Source: CAYPNF01 sp964411985
Lineage (GTDB): Bacteria > Verrucomicrobiota > Verrucomicrobiia > Limisphaerales > J093
NCBI GenBank assembly: GCA_964411985.1
Contig: CAYPNF010000073.1
Span: 1 to 35,251 of the forward strand
DNA: 35,251 nucleotides
Reading direction: 5' to 3'
Shown here: positions 17,880 to 25,809 of the stretch, one piece after another
How the letters are laid out: every line of letters starts with the position of its first letter
Numbering within the stretch: position 1 is the first letter of the stretch
Position numbers and translations under genes: made by a program
The notes under the pieces: model-generated
Told to the model about the DNA's origin: nothing
Databases searched by the model: none
Seen by the model: only the letters and a program-made list of their open reading frames with translations

Positions 17880-19948
17880 AGGGGTTTGTCCAGTGAGACT
17901 TTCATCTCTTCGAACTCAGCGGCGGCGTTGAGGAAATGCGCGGTCATCCAGAACACGGTCCAGTGCTCACTGTAGCCGCCCCGCATGCGGAAGACGTTCG
18001 TCAGGTCCCCAGACTGTCCGAAGTTGGTCTGCTGGACTTGTTCCCCCTGGCTGCCCTCGGGATCGATGAGCTGGCCGCAGCTGCGATACATCACCGCCGC
18101 CAGGCGTTTGAGATCGTCACGCCCCAGGTAGCCTCCCATTCGCCAGATCTCTGGCGTGAAGAGCACCGCGTAAACATCCAAGTGCTGGTTCTGGGCAGAG
18201 ACAATGGTCCAGCCGCGGGTCTTGAGGCCGTGGTCTCGGAGCCGGCCTGCGGGCAGGTCAATGTCCCACAGCACGGTATAAGTCAGCGCCACGTCGAGAG
18301 CATGGGCGGCCCACTCGAGATAGCGCGTTTCACGGGTGAGTTCGTAAACTGCCAGGAATGCCTGAAAACCCGCGAGGGCACCTTCCTTATCCTCACAGCG
18401 GGCGTCCAGGGTACCGCCCCAGTACGGCTCCTCCATCGTGAGGTGGCGTTGAGCATAGTGTTCGGCTGCCTTGAGGGCCGCGCGGCGAAAGTCGGGGTTG
18501 TCGAATAGCCGAGAGGCTTTGCAGAGGGGAGAGACGAAGAACGCCTCGGCGGTCGAAACCGGCCGCCAGTCGTCCCGCAGAATACGGGCCGCGTGGAGCG
18601 TGCAGGCCTTCCGCAGAAACGCCTCCCAGGGAACGGTATCGATACCTCCATGCTTCCGGGCGGCGAGGATGGCTCGGGCGAAGCCCTCCATGGCTTGTCC
18701 TTGCGACACGGGATCCTGCTCGGACCATTGGCCGGATTCCGCGGTGTATTTGAGTAGGAAACCATGTTCATTGAAGGGGCCTTTCGCCAAAAGGTTCATG
18801 GAGCGGATCGCCCGGCCAACCGCTTGCGGATCGTGGAGTCGCGGCTCCAGCCGAATCAGTGCGTTACCCAGCGCCTCCGCTTGGCCGCACCAGCCCATGA
18901 CATAGTGGGTCCCTTGGACGTAGTCGGGGTACATCTCAAACCCTGGGTCGGTCTCCCGATCGCGGAAACGCGAAAGGGCAAACCGGTATTTGTCCCGCAC
19001 GATTTGGTCGAGAGTGGGCAGACCTTCGAGGCTGAACGGAGGATGCAGTTTCAGCGCCGTCCGGAGGGGGGTGCGGAACCCGGAACCTTGTTTGACCTGC
19101 GCGCACACCTGCAGGAAGAATGTCTTCTCCACCACCGCGCCCGGGCGCAAAGTCATCCAAGCGTCCGGATAGGGGAGGAACTTCTGTTGCGTCGCCTTCA
19201 CGACGCTGTTCTGGCCGTTAGCAGCACAAGGGCCGGAAAGGAGTGCCAACTCTGTCGCGGAGTCCCTAGCCATGACTCCCAGAGACCACCATTGATCGGA
19301 GGGGTTTCCTCCGGCAACTCGCGAGGGAAGCGTGTGGAGTGCAGCGCTCCGGTACGAGGACTGGACGGGCCATTCCAAGCAGGCGAATGGGGCCGCGTAG
19401 CGATGTTCCTCAAACAGAGAGGTGTCTCCGACTGCTCCCGGGTGAACGGCCACCGCGCCATATTCCGTGCGAGCGCCGGATGGATTTCCGTAGTAAAGGA
19501 TGCCCGGCAAGAGCGGTTTGGCGTTGGTGGCCCCCGGGACCTGCCAGCGCACAGATAGGGTTCCATGGGAGAGTTCCGATTTCCCATGCCAGGTGAATCT
19601 CCTTAGCCCACGAACCACTTCGCCCTCCGCGCGGTAGGAGTCGGAGAGTTCGAGACGGCCTTCGGGCAGATCCAGTTGCCCCGTCACCCTGGTCCAGTCC
19701 CCTTCCTGCCATACTTTCGAGGGCCGGGCATGCACCCAGTTCGTCGGCCACCCATTGGCCCAGTCCTTGGACACCGACCATAAGCCTTCTGGAGGGGATG
19801 TTAGGAGGATCGCATCACCCAGGCGAAGCTCGACCGGACATTCCGTTTTTGCATGGATTTGCAGCCGGGTTGCTTCTGCTTCGTCGGCAGGCAACCGACC
19901 TATCATAGCGAAGCCAAGGAGCAGGGAGAATCTTGCGCTCATGTTCAT
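17876..19948 (-). CDS. Secreted protein, beta-sandwich plus (alpha/alpha)6-like domain, family not recognised
   Basis: 690 residues with a Sec signal (MNMSARFSLLLGFAMIGRLP). Residues about 25-285 look like an all-beta domain. Residues about 310-690 are helical with spaced aromatic and acidic patches (MGWCGQAEAL at 351-360, WSEQDPVSQGQAMEG, PYWGGTLDARCEDKEGALAGFQ, GWTIVSAQNQHLDVYAV), the pattern of six-hairpin glycosidases, lyases and epimerases. I cannot assign a CAZy family and name no catalytic residues. It is first in an operon with the esterase (4-base overlap), which supports a joint role on an acylated polysaccharide; that is inference. The downstream TPR gene may also be co-transcribed. 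Confidence 0.7.
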   Translation of the reverse strand: MNMSARFSLLLGFAMIGRLPADEAEATRLQIHAKTECPVELRLGDAILLTSPPEGLWSVSKDWANGWPTNWVHARPSKVWQEGDWTRVTGQLDLPEGRLELSDSYRAEGEVVRGLRRFTWHGKSELSHGTLSVRWQVPGATNAKPLLPGILYYGNPSGARTEYGAVAVHPGAVGDTSLFEEHRYAAPFACLEWPVQSSYRSAALHTLPSRVAGGNPSDQWWSLGVMARDSATELALLSGPCAANGQNSVVKATQQKFLPYPDAWMTLRPGAVVEKTFFLQVCAQVKQGSGFRTPLRTALKLHPPFSLEGLPTLDQIVRDKYRFALSRFRDRETDPGFEMYPDYVQGTHYVMGWCGQAEALGNALIRLEPRLHDPQAVGRAIRSMNLLAKGPFNEHGFLLKYTAESGQWSEQDPVSQGQAMEGFARAILAARKHGGIDTVPWEAFLRKACTLHAARILRDDWRPVSTAEAFFVSPLCKASRLFDNPDFRRAALKAAEHYAQRHLTMEEPYWGGTLDARCEDKEGALAGFQAFLAVYELTRETRYLEWAAHALDVALTYTVLWDIDLPAGRLRDHGLKTRGWTIVSAQNQHLDVYAVLFTPEIWRMGGYLGRDDLKRLAAVMYRSCGQLIDPEGSQGEQVQQTNFGQSGDLTNVFRMRGGYSEHWTVFWMTAHFLNAAAEFEEMKVSLDKPL

Positions 19949-20035
19949 AAAGACAGCGTTCTGTCATGGACCCTCATTTATCAAAATAGGGAACGAGCTG
20001 AGGGGCTGAGATGTTTGGGTGGTTGCGCGCTCGAT

Positions 20036-22048
20036 TCACGGTTTATGCAGTCGGTAGAACTTGCTGCCCTGCGGCGTGGAGTCCGTGAAGGTCAAGTTCT
20101 CGCCGTTGGTTTGGTAAGGCGGGCGAATCTCTGTCCACGGAGCGAGGCGCTCTGTTAGGTCCGCCGTTGCGTGGAGCAGCCAACCGTCTGCGGACGCCGG
20201 CCAAGAGACGGTGACGGTCGAATTGTCGAGGCGAATGCTTAATCGCGGCGCGTCGGGGGTGATGCGCCAAATAAGGTCGTTGTTGAACGAGCACACGTAA
20301 AGCGCTTTGTCTGGGCCGAAGGCCATTCCCATCGGGACACCAAAGCCGGTGCCCCATTTGGAGGCGGTTCCGGAGGTGTTCAGCGAGAGCAGATCGCCAT
20401 TGGTATTGACGCAGAAGACGCCCGTGCCCCAGAACCCGCCGGGCCCGAGAGCCAGCGGGCTATCCGGGGCGGTTCTGGCAAAGGTGTTGGTGAGCAAACT
20501 CCCCGTCGCGCTGTAGAGCTGCAACGTCGGACTGCCGGTCGTACTCGCGACGATGCGGTGGAGCTCGTCCACGGTGAACTGCACTGTGTTCGCCAAAGAA
20601 AGGAGCACGGCTGGCGTGCCATTCGTCATGGCCCAGATCTTGCCGCCAACGTCATCGCTGAACAGCAGACGTCCATTAGCTACATCGTGAACGAATAGAT
20701 TGGGGTTGAAGCCGAAGCCTGTTGGTCCGTAGATCGTCGTGATGCTGCCATCGGGCAGGATCTTCACGATCTTGCCGAAGGCGGAGTTGAGTTGTTCACC
20801 CGCCACCATCACCGCGCCAGGCGTGCCGGAGAACTGGCCGGTGACATCGTAGAACACTGCATCTGGGTCAGTGATTGCGGTATTGCCATACTCCACCACC
20901 GGGTCTCCTCCTGGTCCGATACGATGGATCTTCACGGCATCATCGAAATCGCCGCCAGAACCGGTGTTGTCGCGGCCCACAAAGAGGGTCCCATCCGGAG
21001 CGAACGACGGCCGCACTGGGTCGGTGACCCGGGCGTAAGTAGAGGTTAACGTTCCAGGGACCGTGGGTTGAGCGAAACGGTAGATGCGATCGCCGGTGAA
21101 TTCACTCGCGTAGAGGGCCCCATCCGGACCGAACTGAAGGTCCGAAATGTTGGCAAAGCCGCTTCCGACACGATTGGTGACGGAACCCTCCAAATTGAGA
21201 CGCAACAGATCGCCGGTGGCGGCGACCGCGTAGAGGTCAGTGCCCCAGATTCCGCCAGGCCCACGCGCCAGCGGTGAGCTGACTCGGACTGTGGCGAAAC
21301 TGGCGTTGAGCAGAATACCATTTTGACTGAAAAGGCGCAGGATACCATCCGAGGAGGAGCTTGCCACGAGTCTTCCCGTGGCGTCTTCTGCGACGTAGGC
21401 TGCTCCCGCCTGGCTGAAGAGGTTTGTGGGCATTCCACCTGTCGTGACCATGACTCTGCCGCTGCTGTTTTCAGCTAGGAGCAGCCGCCCCGCCGAATCA
21501 AAAATGAAATGGGAGGGATTCAGAATGGCCTCAGCCGGACCAAAGAGGGTGGTGACCGTCCCGTCGGGGGTGATCTTCATAATCTTGCCCGTTGTGCCAC
21601 CTGGATGGACGCCGCCCACCAAGACGGACCCCGGTGTTCCTGATACGATCCCGGCCACATCCACCACGACAGCATCCGGGTCACTGATGGCGAGATTGCC
21701 AAACTCCGTGACCGGCGACCCGCCTGGAGCGACTCGGTGTATCTTCACCGCGTCGCCACTCCCACCTCCGGAACCGCTGGCATCCCGGCCAACATACATC
21801 GTCCCATCCGCAGCGAAACTGATGCGGACCGGATCCGGAACAACTGCGTAGATGGACGTGGTGGCCTCCTTGAGAATCGGCTGAGACCAAGCGGCCCCAC
21901 CGCCGTGGATTCCGATTGCCAGGGCGAGGACGATGCCATATCGCACCCGAGTGCGAGTGGTGAGTCTCCAATCTCGTCGAGCAGGCGAGGCTTTGGATCG
22001 CTGGTCTTGAGGTGCTGTCCAGTCCTTGGGTTTCGATTCGGAGTTCAT
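20036..22048 (-). CDS. Secreted tandem-duplicated beta-propeller protein
   Basis: About 670 residues from ATG 22048. The frame is open back to GTG 22216 with other starts at 22207 and 22069, so the N-terminus is uncertain. A basic stretch then VRYGIVLALAIGIHGGGAAW is the export signal. The body is two copies of a ~270-residue NHL/SMP-30-like propeller unit: DPVRISFAADGTMYVGRD and GDAVKIHRVAPGG in copy 1 recur as DPVRPSFAPDGTLFVGRD and DDAVKIHRIGPGG in copy 2. The C-terminus is a short beta module ending KFYRLHKP, similar to the end of the CotH-type protein at 172-5247. The role may be ligand binding or a lactonase-like enzyme; nothing in the sequence decides this. The next upstream gene is divergent (DUF4405). 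Confidence 0.8.
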   Translation of the reverse strand: MNSESKPKDWTAPQDQRSKASPARRDWRLTTRTRVRYGIVLALAIGIHGGGAAWSQPILKEATTSIYAVVPDPVRISFAADGTMYVGRDASGSGGGSGDAVKIHRVAPGGSPVTEFGNLAISDPDAVVVDVAGIVSGTPGSVLVGGVHPGGTTGKIMKITPDGTVTTLFGPAEAILNPSHFIFDSAGRLLLAENSSGRVMVTTGGMPTNLFSQAGAAYVAEDATGRLVASSSSDGILRLFSQNGILLNASFATVRVSSPLARGPGGIWGTDLYAVAATGDLLRLNLEGSVTNRVGSGFANISDLQFGPDGALYASEFTGDRIYRFAQPTVPGTLTSTYARVTDPVRPSFAPDGTLFVGRDNTGSGGDFDDAVKIHRIGPGGDPVVEYGNTAITDPDAVFYDVTGQFSGTPGAVMVAGEQLNSAFGKIVKILPDGSITTIYGPTGFGFNPNLFVHDVANGRLLFSDDVGGKIWAMTNGTPAVLLSLANTVQFTVDELHRIVASTTGSPTLQLYSATGSLLTNTFARTAPDSPLALGPGGFWGTGVFCVNTNGDLLSLNTSGTASKWGTGFGVPMGMAFGPDKALYVCSFNNDLIWRITPDAPRLSIRLDNSTVTVSWPASADGWLLHATADLTERLAPWTEIRPPYQTNGENLTFTDSTPQGSKFYRLHKP

Positions 22049-22445
22049 GGTTTTGATCTGGATGGGCATTGCGGGGGACGGAGGCGGCCGCTGGGCTGGA
22101 ATCATAAAGGTGGAGGGCTTGCTGGCAGGGCTCCTTTCCGGCCAGCACTCCAGTTCGTTGTCGAACTGCGGGTACCCACCGACCCACTGAAAAGAGCCGT
22201 TGGTCATGGCGGTCACGGCGGTGGAAGAATACTCACTTTTGCAGTATTGGGCAAGGAGCGATTCGTGTCGGCAGTGCTTCCGGCTTTCGCCGCGGAAGAG
22301 CCAAGAGAGCTCAGACGAGATGAAAGAACTGTAATATGGGCGTGGGATGGCTATTCATGTTCCTGGGGTCTGGTGTCCTTGGAACGGCACAGCATTCTGT
22401 GCCAGGCCAAGAATACGAAAACAGAAACAACTGAATCCTCTGCGC
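22049..22445. other. Divergent intergenic region
   Basis: About 400 bases between the start chosen for the minus-strand propeller and the plus-strand DUF4405 gene; 229 bases if the propeller starts at 22216. It should hold promoters for both genes. I find no clean -35/-10 pair. The one clear structure is the stem-loop at 22378-22411. Confidence 0.4.
22378..22411. repeat. Two-part stem-loop ahead of DUF4405 gene
   Basis: CTTGG (22378-22382) pairs with CCAAG (22407-22411), and the inner GGCACAG (22386-22392) pairs with CTGTGCC (22397-22403) around CATT, with a 3x3 internal loop between. It ends 34 bases before the start codon. It could be a leader RNA structure or a REP-like palindrome. Confidence 0.45.
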
Positions 22446-23297
22446 ATGAATCCTCCAAAATTCCAATGGCGGGCCTTGGTCTCGGTATTGGTCACTCTCT
22501 TCTTTTTGATCCTTGTACTTTCCGGGGTCATGCTCTTCGTCTCTCCGCCGGGGCGGATCGCCAATTGGACTAACTGGACCCTGCTCGGCCTGCGCAAGAG
22601 CGAATGGGGTGGGCTTCACATTTGGTTTGGCATCCTTTTCCTGGTGGTGGCGGTCGTCCACTTGGTCCTCAACTGGCGGCCCCTCCTGAGCTACTTCAAG
22701 AGCAAACTGACCCATCAGGTGGCTTTCCGTTGGGAATGGGCCGCCGCCCTCCTGCTGTGCGCAGGGGTGTATGGGGGCATCCGCGCCGGGATTCCCCCTT
22801 TCTCCTCCCTCCTCGCCTTCAATGAACAGATCAAGGAAAGCTGGGATAAGCCGGCGGACCGCGCGCCGATTCCCCACGCGGAGTTGTTGGCGTTGGGGGA
22901 ACTGGCCCAGCGGGCGAACGTGGATCTGACAACCGCCATCGGGCGGTTGGCGGCGGCGGGGATCACGAACGCCACCTCGGAAGTGATGGTGGGAAAGCTG
23001 GCCGAGCGGAATCAGATCTCGGGGCAGCGGGTTTACCAGATCATCGTAGCGGAACCAAAAGCACGAGGGGAACAGGCTAGCAGCCACTCTCCTTCCGCCG
23101 GTGGAAGAGGAGGTGGCCCGGGTCGCAAGACCCTCGCCGAGTACTGCAGTGAGCAAGGTTTGGCTTTGACCCAGGTGCTCGCAAAGCTGGAGGCAAAGAA
23201 GATCCACGCCAAGGAAACCATGACGCTACGCGACATTGCGATCGAGAATGGTTATGAACGGCCGTACGAGGTCTTGGACATCATCAACGCCAAATAG
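22446..23297 (+). CDS. DUF4405-type membrane protein with two C-terminal helical modules
   Basis: 283 residues; ATG 22446 is chosen because it places a membrane helix right after the start (the frame opens at 22347). Three hydrophobic helices (about 10-32, 55-77, 98-113). Helix 2 contains His58 and His72 (GLHIWFG, VVHLVLNW), the DUF4405 pattern suggestive of haem b ligation. The C-terminal half is soluble with two related ~55-residue modules (145-202 and 227-282), each with L-x-E, a LTxxxxxL stretch, a KLAERN/RDIAIENG turn and an ending like YQII or LDII, linked by a Gly/Ser-rich segment. Function is unknown; a membrane electron-transfer or sensor role is inferred. It is convergent with the propeller gene ending at 23329, 31 bases away. 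Confidence 0.8.
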   Translation: MNPPKFQWRALVSVLVTLFFLILVLSGVMLFVSPPGRIANWTNWTLLGLRKSEWGGLHIWFGILFLVVAVVHLVLNWRPLLSYFKSKLTHQVAFRWEWAAALLLCAGVYGGIRAGIPPFSSLLAFNEQIKESWDKPADRAPIPHAELLALGELAQRANVDLTTAIGRLAAAGITNATSEVMVGKLAERNQISGQRVYQIIVAEPKARGEQASSHSPSAGGRGGGPGRKTLAEYCSEQGLALTQVLAKLEAKKIHAKETMTLRDIAIENGYERPYEVLDIINAK

Positions 23298-23328
23298 CAC
23301 TGGCAAGGATGCAGGGGGGGGAGTCCAC

Positions 23329-25419
23329 TCACTTGCCCGGGGGCGTCCAGCGAAACATCATCACATGGTTCAAGCCGGCATTTTCCAGGAACATGACGTA
23401 CTCGCCGTTCTTACGGAGGGTGACGTTCAAGGCGTTGTCCGAGTCCACGCACCCGCCGCTGCCCTTGAAACCGTTGATGTTGGGACGGATCGTACCAACG
23501 TAAGAGCCATCTTCGGGTCTGTGGACACGAATGAGGCCGTAGCCGTATGCAACGAAGAGGTATTGGCCGCAGACTTGCATCGCCAGCGGCGAGCCGCCGC
23601 CATAGCCAGTGTCGGGAGTATATGACTTGTCGTTGAGCGGCAGGTGAACCGTCCAGCGCTGAGTCCTTCGAGTCGGGTCGGACCATTGGTCAAAACGGAT
23701 CAGGAGGTTGCAGGCGTTTTCCTCGGTGCCGGGCGAACCTCCAGCGATCATGACATCCTCGCCGGGGATGTAGAATAATCGTCGAAGGCGGTCGCCAGGG
23801 AATTCCACTGGGTACTTGTACGTGACCTCGGACGCCCGGCGGTAGATCGGATTCCCCCGCGCGTCGATGCCTTCGCAAGGAAGATGGTAGATGGTCCCGT
23901 CCCCCGAACATTGCCAGATGCCGGCGGCGGCATCCAGGTGCATAAAACCCCAACGAGGCTTGCGCTCCACGGAAGCGAACTCTGCAGGGTCGGGGGTCCC
24001 GTCGCCGTTGCTGTCGGTCCAGATGAACGTTTCAGCGTCCTCGGGCCAACGTTTTCCGTTCCCTGGGCGTGAGGGGGAAGCGCCCGCCACATACCCGCAC
24101 GGCTTGGCCACGAAGCCATGTTCGCTGAACTTGTAGATTTCCAAGTTGCCGGTGCCTTGTCCGCCGCAGTAGAGGAAGAGCTTGCCACCCAACCGCCGCG
24201 CACCGTTGATCAGGCGGTGACTTGGACCGTGTCCGTCGGTAACACGGAAATCCAGCGGATAGGTGAATCGATCTACGGTCAATCCGGCCAGCGACTGCTC
24301 ACGGCCGGGCGGCTGGCTCCAGTCCATGTTGAACACGTTTTCCTTGGTATACACCACATTCTCGTCGGCCGGGTCGGTGCAGGCTGTGTCCAACCAATTG
24401 CCCAGCCCGAAGACCTCCCAGAGGCGTTGGCCGGACGGGGAATAGGCTTCGATCAGGGCGTTGTACCACGAGCCAAAGACACCGGCCACGTAGAGGTTGC
24501 CGGCGGCGTCAAATCCGAGGCCGCGGATCCAGTGGAGCTTCTGGGATCCGTACATTCCCGGCTTGCCCGAGAAGATGCCGCCCTCTGAGCCGAAGGTGCC
24601 CACCTTCTTGGGGTTCTCCGAGACATCGTAAATCCAGATCTGACTGTGCCGGTTCAACCCACCCACCAAGAGGCGCCCTTTGGAGTCCACCGCCAGAGCG
24701 CAGGGGTTCTCGAAGTCGGCGATCTCTGGTGCCCGCCCGCCGTCCTTGAAGAACGAGATGACCTTGAGGCCACCGGTATCGAACGACTTCTCACCGGGCT
24801 TGCCTTGGATGACCCAGACCCGCCCGTCGGCACCGACAGCGAGGGGTCCCGGACTGGGGGCCGCGATGGTACGGACCTCCTTCATGGTCGCCGTCGCCAA
24901 GACGCGAATCTTGTCGGCAGCGGAATCGCTCATGTAGAGTTCACCGTCAAAAAGGGCCAAGCCGTTAATCTTACCGGCGGTGATCGGGGTGCGGTTGTAG
25001 GACTCGTCGCCGAGGCGCGTGCGGAACAGGCCCACCCCGGTGCCGATGTAAACGTACGTGTCGTCCACCATGACCGCGGAGGCGCTGCTGCCGAACCCGC
25101 TGTCATAGTCGTACTTCGTGACAAACTTACCGTCCTTGTAAGACGCGACTCCGCCGTACCCTTCGGCCACGCCAGCCGAGAAGACGGTCCCATCCGGCGT
25201 CACCGCAATGGCGATCCCGGTGACCGGGACCGAGTGATGCCCCTGGTCCCTGCAGAACGAGTTGGCCAGCCAGGAATGGATGACTTTCCCCGGTAGGTCG
25301 CCGCCGGCCGCAGGTTTTACCGCGGTTGCCTGGGCTACTTTGGCCGCACTGAAGCGGCTTTCGGCGCAGAGCGCCACGCCAGCGAGGAGGAAGACGCTTT
25401 TTACTAGTTTGTTTTTCAT
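23329..25419 (-). CDS. Secreted NHL-type beta-propeller protein
   Basis: 696 residues with a Sec signal (MKNKLVKSVFLLAGVALCAES). Repeated propeller blades are visible: TPDGTVFSAGVAEG, GKINGLALFDGELYMSDSAADKIRVL, AVGADGRVWVIQG, ALAVDSKGRLLVGG, RGLGFDAAGNLYVAG. Near residue 470 is a DSNGDGTPDPAEF calcium-binding-like loop. No catalytic signature is recognised. Proteins of this type are frequent in PVC genomes beside carbohydrate-active genes, but their function is not established. It appears monocistronic, with a 390-base upstream region without a clear gene. Confidence 0.8.
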   Translation of the reverse strand: MKNKLVKSVFLLAGVALCAESRFSAAKVAQATAVKPAAGGDLPGKVIHSWLANSFCRDQGHHSVPVTGIAIAVTPDGTVFSAGVAEGYGGVASYKDGKFVTKYDYDSGFGSSASAVMVDDTYVYIGTGVGLFRTRLGDESYNRTPITAGKINGLALFDGELYMSDSAADKIRVLATATMKEVRTIAAPSPGPLAVGADGRVWVIQGKPGEKSFDTGGLKVISFFKDGGRAPEIADFENPCALAVDSKGRLLVGGLNRHSQIWIYDVSENPKKVGTFGSEGGIFSGKPGMYGSQKLHWIRGLGFDAAGNLYVAGVFGSWYNALIEAYSPSGQRLWEVFGLGNWLDTACTDPADENVVYTKENVFNMDWSQPPGREQSLAGLTVDRFTYPLDFRVTDGHGPSHRLINGARRLGGKLFLYCGGQGTGNLEIYKFSEHGFVAKPCGYVAGASPSRPGNGKRWPEDAETFIWTDSNGDGTPDPAEFASVERKPRWGFMHLDAAAGIWQCSGDGTIYHLPCEGIDARGNPIYRRASEVTYKYPVEFPGDRLRRLFYIPGEDVMIAGGSPGTEENACNLLIRFDQWSDPTRRTQRWTVHLPLNDKSYTPDTGYGGGSPLAMQVCGQYLFVAYGYGLIRVHRPEDGSYVGTIRPNINGFKGSGGCVDSDNALNVTLRKNGEYVMFLENAGLNHVMMFRWTPPGK

Positions 25420-25809
25420 TCGTTCGATCTGGGCGTCTCTGTGGATGGATAACTGTTGACCGCATCGTCCAGCGTTAGCACCCAGTCGACATCATCGGAC
25501 AGTCCGAAGACTCCGCGTTGCCATCAGCCCCAGGTACCGCAGCAAGAGTCGGTTGACCTCCGCTTCGCTCGGACGCATCTCTTTCAACCGTTTTTGCAGA
25601 GTCGCTGTGACGCTCACACAACAAGCGTACATAATGGTGTTGCTCACGCAACAGGAAATGTCCACGCTCGTTTCATGAAACATCCTGAGGTATTTCGTTT
25701 GCAGAGGGCAAGGAATGCTAGTAGTTAACACTCAAGAAGCTTAGGAACCCGCTTTCGCATTGGGCGTAGGCGAACCGTATTGTGGTGAAGGTCAGGTGAC
25801 TCGTAGCTT
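25420..25809. other. Intergenic region between divergent genes
   Basis: 390 bases. Overlapping short frames on both strands (79 and 90 codons) show no recognisable family or convincing start signal and are not called. Small palindromes occur: TGTGA/TCACA (25606-25618) and GTTGC/GCAAC (25639-25652). AGGTGA at 25794-25799, 10 bases before ATG 25810, is a plausible Shine-Dalgarno for the next gene. Promoters for both flanking genes should lie here. Confidence 0.4.

Noticed and set aside
25606..25618. TGTGA/TCACA palindrome resembling a CRP site
   Set aside because: The spacer is 3 bases rather than the 6 of a CRP operator.
25456..25731. Overlapping 90- and 79-codon frames on opposite strands
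   Set aside because: Neither shows a family, signal peptide or ribosome site; they shadow each other in an intergenic region.
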